The notes under the pieces are model-generated. The model was not told the DNA's origin, ran no database searches, and saw only the letters and a list, made by a program, of their open reading frames with translations. Of a stretch of DNA of 64,000 bases, positions 52,332 to 61,943 are shown piece after piece. The position numbers and the translations under genes are program-made. Positions within the stretch are counted from its first letter, which is position 1, and each line of letters begins with the position of its first letter. Source of the DNA: Alteracholeplasma palmae J233 (GTDB lineage: Bacteria > Bacillota_I > Bacilli_A > Acholeplasmatales > Acholeplasmataceae); contig NC_022538.1 of NCBI RefSeq assembly GCF_000968055.1, positions 186,001 to 250,000 on the forward strand. Direction: 5' to 3'.

Positions 52332-53755
52332 GTGAAAAAGTAGTTAGAAATAAAGAAGATTTTGTTTTTGTACAAAACAACCAATTTATTAGTGATGAAG
52401 CTTTAAAAACTAAACCGATTGGCTACTATAAAGATGCATGGAATAGATTGAAGAAAAATAAAGTATCTTTAGCTTCGTTTTTCATTTTAGCTTTTCTATT
52501 TTTCATGGTAATTTTTGCACCACTTTTTAATGGCTATTCAGTAAGTGATAGAAACGTTAGATTAAAACAGTTACCAGCTAAAATACAAGGACTAGAAAAA
52601 ATTGGTATTTTTAACGGAACAAAGGTGATTCAATCGTTTAATAGAAATGAATATAAAAACTTGGAAGAAAATGGTATTGTAAAAAAAGTAGTCGAAAAAG
52701 AACAAAATAGTTTTCCAGTTTATTATTTTACAGTAGATTACTATGCATACGTAGATTATCAAAATACATATGGTGAAAAAGCAGCACTTATTTTAACTGC
52801 TAGCGAATTTAATGCTTTAAACCCTGAATTAATTGTTAAATATGAAACTATTAATCAAACAGTTTATAGAATTGATGAGGCAGAATTTAATAAGATTCCA
52901 GATAGTATTGAAGTTGATTATATAATAGAAGACAGTGGTTTATATCGATTCACTCAAGAAGAATGGGAAAAGATTGCTTCGCTTGAACTAATTGCAGAAA
53001 CAAGCGAAAGTATAATGTATCAAACTAATGTTAAGTATTTTCAATATCTTGGATATAAAGAAGGAGAAACACCATATTATTGGTTTGGGTCTGATTTAGA
53101 AGGTAGAGATTTGTTTACTGTACTATGGACTGGAGCTAGAATTTCCTTGATGGTTGCTTTTGCCGTAGCCTTAACTAATATTGCAATTGGTATTGTTATT
53201 GGAGCTATATCAGGATACTATGGTGGGGTTATCGATTTATTAATTGAGCGATTTACTGAAGTATTAAGTGGAATACCTTTTATGGCTGTACTTACTTTAA
53301 TGGTTTTAAGATTTGGAAATGGATTCGGAGTCATTGTTGTAGCATTCACTTTAACTGGTTGGATTGGTATTGCTTCTTTAACAAGAACTCAGTTTTATAG
53401 ATATAAAAACAGAGAATATGTTTTAGCGTCTCGTACATTAGGAGCTAGCGATTTTAGAATTATGAGTAGACATATTTTTCCAAATGCTGCAGGTACCTTG
53501 ATTACTAGTGTTGTACTTATTGTACCAGCAATCATCTTTACTGAATCAACATATTCATATCTAGGAATTATTAATTATGGTGATATTGATAGTGTTGGTA
53601 GATTATTATCAATTGGTCAAACAAATATGATTGAAAGTCCACATTTACTGTTATATCCAGCCATCTTTATTTCTATATTGATGTTAGCCTTTAATTTATT
53701 TGGGAACGGGTTAAGAGATGCCTTTAATCCATCTTTAAGAGGAGTTGATGAATAA
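52328..53755 (+). CDS. oppC: Oligopeptide ABC transporter permease OppC with large extracytoplasmic insert
   Basis: 475 residues against about 300 in typical OppC. The first helix (about 44-66) is followed by an outward-facing insert of about 165 residues (70-235), with tyrosine-rich and acidic segments (VYYFTVDYYAYVDYQNTYGE), before FGSDLEGRDLFTVLWTGARI and the permease core. The coupling loop is LASRTLGASDFRIMSRHIFP. The insert may contact the large OppA. ATG of oppD overlaps its stop by one base. Confidence 0.92.
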   Translation: MSEKVVRNKEDFVFVQNNQFISDEALKTKPIGYYKDAWNRLKKNKVSLASFFILAFLFFMVIFAPLFNGYSVSDRNVRLKQLPAKIQGLEKIGIFNGTKVIQSFNRNEYKNLEENGIVKKVVEKEQNSFPVYYFTVDYYAYVDYQNTYGEKAALILTASEFNALNPELIVKYETINQTVYRIDEAEFNKIPDSIEVDYIIEDSGLYRFTQEEWEKIASLELIAETSESIMYQTNVKYFQYLGYKEGETPYYWFGSDLEGRDLFTVLWTGARISLMVAFAVALTNIAIGIVIGAISGYYGGVIDLLIERFTEVLSGIPFMAVLTLMVLRFGNGFGVIVVAFTLTGWIGIASLTRTQFYRYKNREYVLASRTLGASDFRIMSRHIFPNAAGTLITSVVLIVPAIIFTESTYSYLGIINYGDIDSVGRLLSIGQTNMIESPHLLLYPAIFISILMLAFNLFGNGLRDAFNPSLRGVDE

Positions 53756-54813
53756 TGAGTAATAATAATATATTAAGTGTTAATAATTTGACAATTCACT
53801 TTAAGACGCAACAAGGGATATTACAAGCTGTTAGAGGAATCAACTTTGATTTGAAAAAAGGTGAGACTCTTGCTATTGTTGGAGAATCGGGTTCAGGGAA
53901 AAGTGTTACTTCTAGAGCAATTATGGGAATATTGGCAGGTAATGCTATACATGATGCTGGAACAATTATCTATGATGAAAAAGACTTGATGAAAATATCC
54001 GAGTCAGAATTTCATGAAATTAGAGGAAGTAAAATTTCTATGATTTTCCAGGATCCTATGTCCAGTCTTAACCCAATAATGAAAGTTGGGAAACAAATTT
54101 CAGAAGCTCTCAGATTAAAATTAAAGATGAATAAGGAAGAATCTAAAAAAAGAGCAATTGAACTAATGCAAGAAGTGGGAATTTCAGATGCTGAGAGAAG
54201 ATATCATCAGTATCCTTTCCAATTTTCAGGTGGGATGAGACAAAGAATTGTTATTGCTATTGCATTAGCAAATGATGCGGAGATTCTTATTTGTGATGAG
54301 CCTACAACAGCTTTAGATGTTACGATTCAAGCACAAATTCTTGAATTAATTAATAGAATTAAAAGTGAAAGGCAATTGTCAGTTATTTTTATTACGCATG
54401 ATCTCGGTGTTGTTGCAAATATGGCAGATAGGGTTGCAGTTATGTATGCTGGTAAGATTGTTGAATATGGATTATCTGAAGATATATTTTATAATCCCAA
54501 ACATCCATATACATGGGCTTTATTATCAGCTATGCCAGATTTAGATTCAAAAGAAAAATTATTTGCTATACCTGGGACACCTCCAGATATGCATTTTCCT
54601 CCTAAAGGAGACGCCTTTGCACCTAGAAATAAATATGCTTTAAAAATAGATTTTGATGAAGAACCACCGTATTTTAAAATTAATGAAAATCATTATGCTG
54701 CAACTTGGTTATTAGATGAAAATGCTCCAAAAGTTGATATGCCAGAAATTATTTCTAAAAGAATCGAAAGAAGAAATAAAGGAAAAAACAGTGAAAAGGA
54801 AGTGCTGAAATGA
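53755..54813 (+). CDS. oppD: Oligopeptide ABC transporter ATPase OppD
   Basis: 352 residues. Walker A GESGSGKS (about 42-49), Q-loop IFQDPMSSLNPIM, signature FSGGMRQR, Walker B ILICDEPTTALD, and HDLGVV (switch His). The C-terminal oligopeptide-transporter extension includes HPYTWALLSAMP and PGTPPDM, though the usual cysteine motif of iron-sulfur-bearing members is absent. It overlaps oppF by 4 nt. Confidence 0.94.
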   Translation: MSNNNILSVNNLTIHFKTQQGILQAVRGINFDLKKGETLAIVGESGSGKSVTSRAIMGILAGNAIHDAGTIIYDEKDLMKISESEFHEIRGSKISMIFQDPMSSLNPIMKVGKQISEALRLKLKMNKEESKKRAIELMQEVGISDAERRYHQYPFQFSGGMRQRIVIAIALANDAEILICDEPTTALDVTIQAQILELINRIKSERQLSVIFITHDLGVVANMADRVAVMYAGKIVEYGLSEDIFYNPKHPYTWALLSAMPDLDSKEKLFAIPGTPPDMHFPPKGDAFAPRNKYALKIDFDEEPPYFKINENHYAATWLLDENAPKVDMPEIISKRIERRNKGKNSEKEVLK

Positions 54814-56234
54814 TTGATAAAAATAACGAATTATTAGTAGTTAAGAATTTAAAACAGCATTTCAATGTTGGATCTGGAAAAAGGAAACTAGTAGTGAAAG
54901 CAATTGATGATATTAGTTTTAGTGTATACAAAGGAGAAGTTTTTGGACTTGTTGGTGAATCAGGCTGTGGAAAAACGACAACAGGACGTACCATTATTAA
55001 ACTCTATAATGCTACTGATGGTGAAGTGTACTTTGAAGGTGCCAGAATAACAGCTGGTACTCAAGGATATATTGAAAATATCAAAAATGCTAAACTAGAA
55101 TATAAGAATAATGTACTTAAGTTAACTCCTGCTAAAATGAAAATTAAAGAAGTCGAAAATAAAACAGCTAAGAAGCTAGCTCAAATTGATTCTAAGAGTA
55201 AAGAAGAGCGTGGGCAATTATTAAGAGAACAAGCTGAACTTATAGCTGGAGTTAAGGAAGAAATTAGAAATAAACCAAATGATTATCAAGCAGATTCTAG
55301 TGCTATTAAGAGACTTAAAAATGAGTTAAAACAATATATTAAGAGTCAGAAAGCCTTGATTAAGGAAGCTCGAAAAAGTGATTCTGTAAAAGGCGAAAAT
55401 GCTAAGAGATTACAAAGGATTCAAATGATTTTTCAAGATCCAATTTCTTCTTTAAACCCTAGAATGACAGTAAAAGAAATTATATCTGAGGGACTTGTTA
55501 TTGCTGGCGAAACAGATAAAAAAGTTTTGGATGAAAAAGTTAATAAAATACTTCAAGTTGTTGGTTTAGTACCAGAACATGGGAGTAGATATCCACATGA
55601 GTTTTCTGGTGGTCAAAGACAAAGAATAGGTATAGCAAGAGCTTTGATTGTTGAACCTGAACTATTAATTGCAGATGAGCCAATTAGTGCCTTGGACGTA
55701 TCTATTCAAGCACAAGTTATTAATTTGCTAAAGCAGTTGCAGGAAGAATTAGATTTAACAATTTTATTTATAGCTCATGATTTGTCTGTAGTTAAATATT
55801 TTAGTGATAGAATTGGGGTTATGTATTTTGGAAAAATGGTAGAATTAACAACTTCTGAAGAATTATTCAAAAATCCTTTACACCCATATACTAAATCACT
55901 CTTATCAGCAATACCAATCCCTGATCCAGATGTTGAAAAAGTTCGTAAAAGATTTGTTTATAATCCTCAAATTCATAATTATGATGAAGAAGGTCAACCA
56001 TCATTTGTTGAAATTAAACCAGGACACTTTGTTCTTGCAAGTGAAAAAGAAGTTCTAAAATATCAAGAAGAGTTGGCGTCTAAAGAGATAATCAATGTAG
56101 TAGAAAATAAAAGTGACAAAATAAAATACAATGATATGACTCTATTAGACCTGAAAAGGATTGCAAGGGATAGAAAAATTGTAGGATATTATAAAATGAG
56201 CAAGCAAGATCTCATTAAACAACTTAAGAAATAG
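54810..56234 (+). CDS. oppF: Oligopeptide ABC transporter ATPase OppF with coiled-coil insert and Rho_N-like tail
   Basis: 474 residues. Walker A GESGCGKTT (about 50-58), signature FSGGQRQRIG, Walker B LLIADEPISALD, switch HDLSVV. Between Walker A and the Q-loop (IFQDPISSLNPRM) is an insert of about 115 charged residues (about 85-200) predicted as coiled coil, seen in other mollicute OppF. The last 33 residues (MTLLDLKRIARDRKIVGYYK, MSKQDLIKQL) match the Rho N-terminal/SAP-like helical motif, unusual for a transporter ATPase. A strong terminator follows. Confidence 0.92.
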   Translation: MIDKNNELLVVKNLKQHFNVGSGKRKLVVKAIDDISFSVYKGEVFGLVGESGCGKTTTGRTIIKLYNATDGEVYFEGARITAGTQGYIENIKNAKLEYKNNVLKLTPAKMKIKEVENKTAKKLAQIDSKSKEERGQLLREQAELIAGVKEEIRNKPNDYQADSSAIKRLKNELKQYIKSQKALIKEARKSDSVKGENAKRLQRIQMIFQDPISSLNPRMTVKEIISEGLVIAGETDKKVLDEKVNKILQVVGLVPEHGSRYPHEFSGGQRQRIGIARALIVEPELLIADEPISALDVSIQAQVINLLKQLQEELDLTILFIAHDLSVVKYFSDRIGVMYFGKMVELTTSEELFKNPLHPYTKSLLSAIPIPDPDVEKVRKRFVYNPQIHNYDEEGQPSFVEIKPGHFVLASEKEVLKYQEELASKEIINVVENKSDKIKYNDMTLLDLKRIARDRKIVGYYKMSKQDLIKQLKK

Positions 56235-56254
56235 ATTTTTAATTAATAAAATAT

Positions 56255-56297
56255 AAGCAGAGAACAATAATTTGAAAATTATTGTTCTCTGCTTTTT
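56255..56297 (+). terminator. Strong terminator of the opp operon
   Basis: AAGCAGAGAACAATAATTT (56255-56273) pairs with its complement (about 56276-56294), followed by T6. Confidence 0.93.
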
Positions 56298-56757
56298 TAA
56301 ACTAAATTTTAACCAATTATATTTCTTAAGTGATTTAATATTTCAATATAAATTAATAATTTGGAGGGTATCTAAATTATATTAACTCATATACTGTAAA
56401 GTCCTTTTAAACCGATAACGGCTAGAACAAATATAGTTTTATAGATCACTATCTACCGAAGTATTTGAGACTAGAAATTTCATTGGATAATAAACTTAGT
56501 TTATTAGTATGTGGAACTGTTTATAATTATTATCATTAAGCTAATATTGTTCAAATCCTATATTGAGGCTTATGAATATAAATAATTTTTTTAAAAATTA
56601 ATAACACCAAACATAATAAAATTTGCAATACTTTTTATTATATACCAAAATAACAATTCAATAAATATCTAGATAATAGGACAGTTATGCCCTATTGAAG
56701 TGTCAATTATTGTGATAATATTTGTTTAGTGATATTAATATCACAGAAGGAGAAAAT
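56298..56757 (+). other. AT-rich gap of 460 bp before the MACPF gene
   Basis: No coding frame is convincing. A hairpin AATAGG...CCTATT (56673-56697) and an inverted repeat GTGATATTAATATCAC (56730-56745) are visible. The latter lies 12 nt before the start codon and could be an operator. The ribosome-binding site AAGGAG follows. Confidence 0.5.
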
Positions 56758-59700
56758 ATGAAAAAAATATTATCATTATTTTTAATACTTGGAACACTAG
56801 TTACATTAGTTTCTTGTGGCATTGCTGCTACATCAAGAAATGTTCCAGAAAAATTAGTAGTCAGTTCTAATTCTGATGGAAATAGAGTAGAAAACGGTCT
56901 ATTTATGTCACATGAGAAGTCTGAAACAGACTCTTCATTTTTAGGTTATGGAATCAACTTGGTTAATCATAATCAAGTAAATGCTAGAAATATTAATATC
57001 ACATACCCTATATTTGATTTAGATAAATTATCTACACAACCACTTATGAAAGTATATGAAAATTCTTCTGAAATTAACAATATAGAAGGAAGTTCAATGA
57101 GTGAATATATCCAAAATTTAGAGACAAAATTTAATTTAAACGCAGAGCTTAAAATGTTTGGTAAAGTAGATTTAAAGGCAGGATTTACTGGAAGTTACTC
57201 TGATAAAAGTAATTTTATGTTTAAAACTGTAAATATAAATGAACAAAGTTATTATTTTGCACTACAAACAAATCCCAATGATTATGTTTCCTTGCTATCT
57301 GAAAGATTTATTAATGATGCTATGGAACTGCCTATTGAAACACTTGTAAAAAGATATGGTACTCATATTTTAACTAGTGTCACAATGGGAGGTGGAATTA
57401 ATTTAGATTATACAATTAGTTCTAATAGTCAAAGTAGTGCAGCCTCACTAAGCACAGCAATTGATATGTCAGTTAGAACATGGTTTTCTAAAGCATCTGG
57501 TAGTTCATCAATGGATTATAGAGAAGAGGCGAAGAAAAGCGATACAAATGTTTCAGTTAATATGAAAGTAATAGGTGGAGAAGCTGTTGGAATATTTGCA
57601 GAACAAGATATTATTCAAAAATATCCTGAATGGCAAAAGACAATTGCTACTTCTCCAGCTTTGATGGGGATTAAAGATAGTAATTCATTGTTTCCAATTT
57701 GGGAAATTGTTGGAATGATTAATGATTCAAGTAGCGCAGCGCAAAGAAGATCTGCTGAAATTCAAAAATATTTTCTAAAAATTGGTCAAGAAAACTACTC
57801 TGATTTAATCAGCCAATATTCAAAGGAAAAAATAATTTTCCCAAGTTATATTGAAGAAGTTAGTGTCGTTCCTGAGGGAAGTACTGAAACTGGTTCTATA
57901 CAAAATATTACATATAAAACAGGTGTAATTGCTTCTCAAGATAAGTATAAAATAAACTTGAAGTTTGATAGTTTTACAAATACTTTGCCTACCATTAATT
58001 ATATTGTGACCGAGGGGCAAGAATATGTCAAGATTAATTCAAACGGTGTTATTGTTCCAGATAGTAAAAAGATAAATGAATTGAATCAACCTGGAGTTAA
58101 TGTTTCAGTTGAAATTAATGCCGGTACTACATCTAAAACAATTAAATTATATATACAAAAAATACATCGCATAGATTTCATCTCTAATGGAGGAAGTGAT
58201 GTGAAAAGTATTAATAATATTGAAACGGGAAGAATTGTCTACTTAGCAGAAGAACCTAAAAGACTTAACTATAGATTTATTGGATGGTATTTAGATGAAG
58301 AATTAAAAAATGAGTATATTTTTGGTACTGAAGTTACTAGCGATTTAATTCTTTATGCTAAATGGGAAAGACTTCTAAGAGTTGAGTTCTATGATGGTGT
58401 ACTATTAGATAAATTGATGGTTACAGTTAGAAATGGTCAAAGTATAGCAGAAGTTAGCACACCAATAGTAAAAGAAGGTTATAGATTTATTGGCTGGTAT
58501 ATAGGCAAGGATTTAAATGAAAAATATAATTTTGGAGACTCAGTTACTAGAGACTTAATACTTTATGCAAAATGGGAAAGATTATTAACAGTTAATTTTG
58601 TTTCAAATGGGCAGTCACATGCAGTAATTAATAAAATTGTCTCAGGTACAGTTATTGATAAAGCGATAAATCCACAGAGATATGGGTATAGATTTGTTGG
58701 CTGGTATGAGGATTTAAGCAGTACTATTGAATATAACTTTGAAACTCCAATTACAAAAGATGTCACTCTTTATGCAAAATGGGAAGAAAAACCTAAATTG
58801 ACACTAACATTTGAATATAGAGATAATATTAGAGATAATTATATTTTAAATAATGTATTGCCAGAAAGTACAGTAGACTTATCATCTACTCCAGAATTAA
58901 GTAGTGTGACTAGAACTGGTTATAGATTCTTAGGTTGGTTCTATATGTATGAGGATCAAGAAAGATCACTTCATGGAGATAGAGTTTATAGTAATATAAC
59001 AGTTTATGCAAAATGGGAAAAGGGTAATATTACAGTAATTTACCAAGGAGTAAATGGTAATGAACACTCTAACCCAATTGATATTTCTGGAAATGCTATA
59101 GTTGGTTTAAAAGACGCAAATAGAGTAGGATATGACTTTTTAGGTTGGTATAATGAGAGTGATGAAAGAATCACACAAATAGAAGGCAAAAATATTATCG
59201 AATCTACTGTAGTTACCGCGAAATGGGCTAAGAGTAAATATTCAATAGAATATCAGTTAAATGGCGGAACTAAAGGAAATAATCCTTCTATTTTTGAATA
59301 TCAAGAAGTTCTACCACTTAATGAAGCGACTAAAGATGGACATAACTTTGCTGGATGGTATAAGGATTCTGGACTTACAGTAAGAATAGAAAATACAGCA
59401 GGATTAACAACTTCAATTACTGTATATGCTAAATGGACTGTTAAGCAATATAATATTAATTATGAAATTAATGGTGGAACGAATCATTCAAGTAATTTAA
59501 GTCAATATACATATGGGCAAATTCAAAACTTTAATGCTCCAAGTAAGTTTGGATACAACTTTGCTGGATGGTATAAAGATTCATCATTTACTCAAAGTGT
59601 TACAAGCACAGAAGGTGGAAATGATCATATTACAGTATATGCAAAATGGAATCCTGAAGTATATCAAATAACTTATATATTAAATGGTGGAACAAATAGC

Positions 59701-59979
59701 TCAAGTAATAAGTCAACGTATTATTACGAACAAAATGAATATTTTAGTTACCCTTCAAAATCAGGTTATGATTTTAAGGGATGGTATACTGATTCGAACT
59801 TCTCAAATAGAATTAGCAGTACGACTGGAATAATGGGGAATATCACTATATATGCTAAATGGGAAAAAACCGTTGTAAAAGATCCGGACCCAGTTAAATA
59901 TGAATATATTTATAATTCTAATGGACAAATTATTGGTGTTTATTATCCAGATTCAGGAATAACTATTTGGTATGAATAG
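56758..59979 (+). CDS. Surface lipoprotein with MACPF domain and eight InlB-type repeats
   Basis: Start chosen is ATG 56758, behind AAGGAGA, since the product then begins with the lipoprotein signal MKKILSLFLILGTLVTLVSC; an ATG at 56722 would add 12 odd residues. 1073 residues. The MACPF/CDC-type domain spans about 30-350, with the signature KRYGTHILTSVTMGGG (Tyr200-Gly-Thr-His203). A linker domain follows (about 355-465), then eight repeats of about 65-75 residues (about 470-1037), each ending GYxFxGWY...LYAKW (Listeria-Bacteroides type). The C-terminus is YYPDSGITIWYE. It is likely exported, lipid-anchored, and either pore-forming on target membranes or adhesive; that function is inference. 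Confidence 0.88.
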   Translation: MKKILSLFLILGTLVTLVSCGIAATSRNVPEKLVVSSNSDGNRVENGLFMSHEKSETDSSFLGYGINLVNHNQVNARNINITYPIFDLDKLSTQPLMKVYENSSEINNIEGSSMSEYIQNLETKFNLNAELKMFGKVDLKAGFTGSYSDKSNFMFKTVNINEQSYYFALQTNPNDYVSLLSERFINDAMELPIETLVKRYGTHILTSVTMGGGINLDYTISSNSQSSAASLSTAIDMSVRTWFSKASGSSSMDYREEAKKSDTNVSVNMKVIGGEAVGIFAEQDIIQKYPEWQKTIATSPALMGIKDSNSLFPIWEIVGMINDSSSAAQRRSAEIQKYFLKIGQENYSDLISQYSKEKIIFPSYIEEVSVVPEGSTETGSIQNITYKTGVIASQDKYKINLKFDSFTNTLPTINYIVTEGQEYVKINSNGVIVPDSKKINELNQPGVNVSVEINAGTTSKTIKLYIQKIHRIDFISNGGSDVKSINNIETGRIVYLAEEPKRLNYRFIGWYLDEELKNEYIFGTEVTSDLILYAKWERLLRVEFYDGVLLDKLMVTVRNGQSIAEVSTPIVKEGYRFIGWYIGKDLNEKYNFGDSVTRDLILYAKWERLLTVNFVSNGQSHAVINKIVSGTVIDKAINPQRYGYRFVGWYEDLSSTIEYNFETPITKDVTLYAKWEEKPKLTLTFEYRDNIRDNYILNNVLPESTVDLSSTPELSSVTRTGYRFLGWFYMYEDQERSLHGDRVYSNITVYAKWEKGNITVIYQGVNGNEHSNPIDISGNAIVGLKDANRVGYDFLGWYNESDERITQIEGKNIIESTVVTAKWAKSKYSIEYQLNGGTKGNNPSIFEYQEVLPLNEATKDGHNFAGWYKDSGLTVRIENTAGLTTSITVYAKWTVKQYNINYEINGGTNHSSNLSQYTYGQIQNFNAPSKFGYNFAGWYKDSSFTQSVTSTEGGNDHITVYAKWNPEVYQITYILNGGTNSSSNKSTYYYEQNEYFSYPSKSGYDFKGWYTDSNFSNRISSTTGIMGNITIYAKWEKTVVKDPDPVKYEYIYNSNGQIIGVYYPDSGITIWYE

Positions 59980-60028
59980 TATAGTGAAGGTTATGTATCA
60001 TCAACAAATATAAGTAAAGTTAAAAAAT

Positions 60029-60062
60029 AAAAAGGACTGTAAAAATGATACAGCCCTTTTTT
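60029..60062. terminator. Bidirectional terminator between MACPF and protease genes
   Basis: AAAGGACTGTA (60031-60041) pairs with TACAGCCCTTT (60049-60059, one mismatch), flanked by A- and T-runs on both sides. Confidence 0.85.
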
Positions 60063-60090
60063 ACTATTTATATTACTTTTAATATATTAT

Positions 60091-61017
60091 TTAGTTAGTA
60101 TAACTATCATTATAAGTATTAGTTGTATGGAATGTTACTTTATTTTCTAATGAATTCAAATAGTTAATCACAACATTAGCTGGAATAGCATAACCTAGTG
60201 ATTCACTTGTCTCAGTTACTACTTTAAATGTTACAACCCCGATAACTACACCATACATATTAGAAAGAGGACCACCACTATTTCCAGAGTTAACAGCGGC
60301 ATCTATTTGGATTGCTTCTGTTTTTTGATTATTACTATCAGAAAAATATCTTAAAGGTGCTGAAACAATTCCTTTGGTAACAGAAATACCGTATCCATTG
60401 GCATTTCCTACAACTAAGACACTTTGTCCATATAATAATTTAATGGCAGATTCAGTCTTGTAACTGCTATGTGCTGGGTCTGTTAAATTATAAAATTTTA
60501 GATATTGAATATTCTCTAAAGCATTGTCTTCTATTTTTAATAGAGCCAAATCAAGTTTTTGATCATAATCTATAATTGAAACATTAAAAGTTAAACTACT
60601 TTCTGCGAAGTTGATGGATATTTTTCTTTCAACATATTTAAAATCAGGTAAAGATTCATATTTTTCTAAACTGATAACATGTGCATTTGTTAACAAATAA
60701 CCATCGCTGTTAATAAAAAAAGCTGTTCCTTTAGAAGAAGCGGAGTTCGTAATGGTTCTAGAACCTTCAAAAAAACCGCCAAAACTTTGTGAATATGAAA
60801 AAGTAAAATTAGATGTGATCTCAACTGTAGAACTCATAATACGATTTGTTGAAAGAATGGTTAAATCTTCGTCACTAAGATTTCTATCAGAAATTGTTTG
60901 ATAATTGTCAAGACCGTATGCAGTAGAAATGGTTTGTGTAGCTTGTTGGCACCCAACTAAAGTAAGGACTAGTACAAGTGATAATATAAAAATGCTTATT
61001 TTTTTTATTGTTTTCAT
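60091..61017 (-). CDS. Trypsin-like serine protease lipoprotein (DegP/HtrA type, no PDZ)
   Basis: 308 residues. Signal MKTIKKISIFILSLVLVLTLVGC with lipidated Cys. Catalytic triad: His in LTNAHVISL, Asp in YDQKLDLALLKI and Ser in AAVNSGNSGGPL. IPANVVINYLNSL near the end matches HtrA proteases, but no PDZ domain follows. It would degrade damaged or surface proteins outside the membrane. It has AGGAGGC before the ATG and is convergent with the MACPF gene. Confidence 0.92.
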   Translation of the reverse strand: MKTIKKISIFILSLVLVLTLVGCQQATQTISTAYGLDNYQTISDRNLSDEDLTILSTNRIMSSTVEITSNFTFSYSQSFGGFFEGSRTITNSASSKGTAFFINSDGYLLTNAHVISLEKYESLPDFKYVERKISINFAESSLTFNVSIIDYDQKLDLALLKIEDNALENIQYLKFYNLTDPAHSSYKTESAIKLLYGQSVLVVGNANGYGISVTKGIVSAPLRYFSDSNNQKTEAIQIDAAVNSGNSGGPLSNMYGVVIGVVTFKVVTETSESLGYAIPANVVINYLNSLENKVTFHTTNTYNDSYTN

Positions 61018-61139
61018 AAATGCCTCCTAATTAATAATTCTAGTATACAAAACAAACCTTAAAAAAACTTTAATAAAATTAAATATTAGTAAAACAAATT
61101 ATAATCATCATCCTTAATGCCCTAAAGTAAAAAAAATGT

Positions 61140-61145
61140 TATAAT
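61140..61145 (+). promoter_or_regulatory. -10 box of the suf operon
   Basis: A perfect TATAAT lies 30 nt before sufC. No clear -35 is seen at 16-18 bp, so it may rely on another element. Confidence 0.5.
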
Positions 61146-61175
61146 AGTAGACGATACTTTGTAGGAGGAAAAAAC

Positions 61176-61943
61176 ATGTCAAAATTAGAAATAAAAGATT
61201 TACACGTAAAAATAGAAAACAAAGAAATCCTTAAAGGAGTAAATCTTGTTGTTAATACTGGTGAAGTCCATGCGATTATGGGACCTAACGGAACTGGTAA
61301 GTCAACCTTAGCAAGTGCCTTAATGGGACACCCTAAATATGAAGTCACAGAAGGAACTGCACATTTAGATAATGATGATTTATTAGAAATGGAAGTAGAC
61401 GAGAGAGCTCGTGCAGGTCTTTTTTTAGCAATGCAGTACCCAGCTGAAGTACCTGGGGTAACTAATAGTGATTTTATGAGACAAGCATTAAAATCAGTTT
61501 CAGGTAAAGATGTTCCATTAATTAGCTTTATCTTAAAATATGAAAAAAATGCAGAAGAATTAAAAATGCGTAAAGACTTACCACATAGATATTTAAATGA
61601 AGGTTTTTCTGGTGGAGAAAGAAAAAGAAACGAAATTCTACAATTAAAAACACTTAAACCCAAAATAGCTATTTTAGATGAAATAGACTCAGGTCTAGAT
61701 ATAGACGCTTTAAAAATTGTTGGTGAAAATGTAAATGATATGATTAGTAAAGACTTTGGCTGTATCTTAATTACTCACTACCAAAGAATTCTTGATTACA
61801 TTAAACCAACACACGTACATATTATGATCAACGGTAAGATTGTATTAACTGGTGGAAAAGAATTAATTGAAAAAATTGATGCTAATGGATATGAATGGGT
61901 AAAAGAAGAATTAGGAATAGAATTTGAAATAGGTCAAGAATAA
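61176..61943 (+). CDS. sufC: Iron-sulfur cluster assembly ATPase SufC
   Basis: 255 residues. ABC ATPase with Walker A GPNGTGKST (about 38-46), YPAEVPGVTNSDFMR (Q-loop region typical of SufC), signature FSGGERKR, Walker B IAILDEIDSGLDIDAL and switch His in ITHYQRIL. It forms the SufBCD scaffold complex that builds Fe-S clusters. AGGAGG before ATG; it overlaps the sufD start by one base. Confidence 0.96.
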   Translation: MSKLEIKDLHVKIENKEILKGVNLVVNTGEVHAIMGPNGTGKSTLASALMGHPKYEVTEGTAHLDNDDLLEMEVDERARAGLFLAMQYPAEVPGVTNSDFMRQALKSVSGKDVPLISFILKYEKNAEELKMRKDLPHRYLNEGFSGGERKRNEILQLKTLKPKIAILDEIDSGLDIDALKIVGENVNDMISKDFGCILITHYQRILDYIKPTHVHIMINGKIVLTGGKELIEKIDANGYEWVKEELGIEFEIGQE

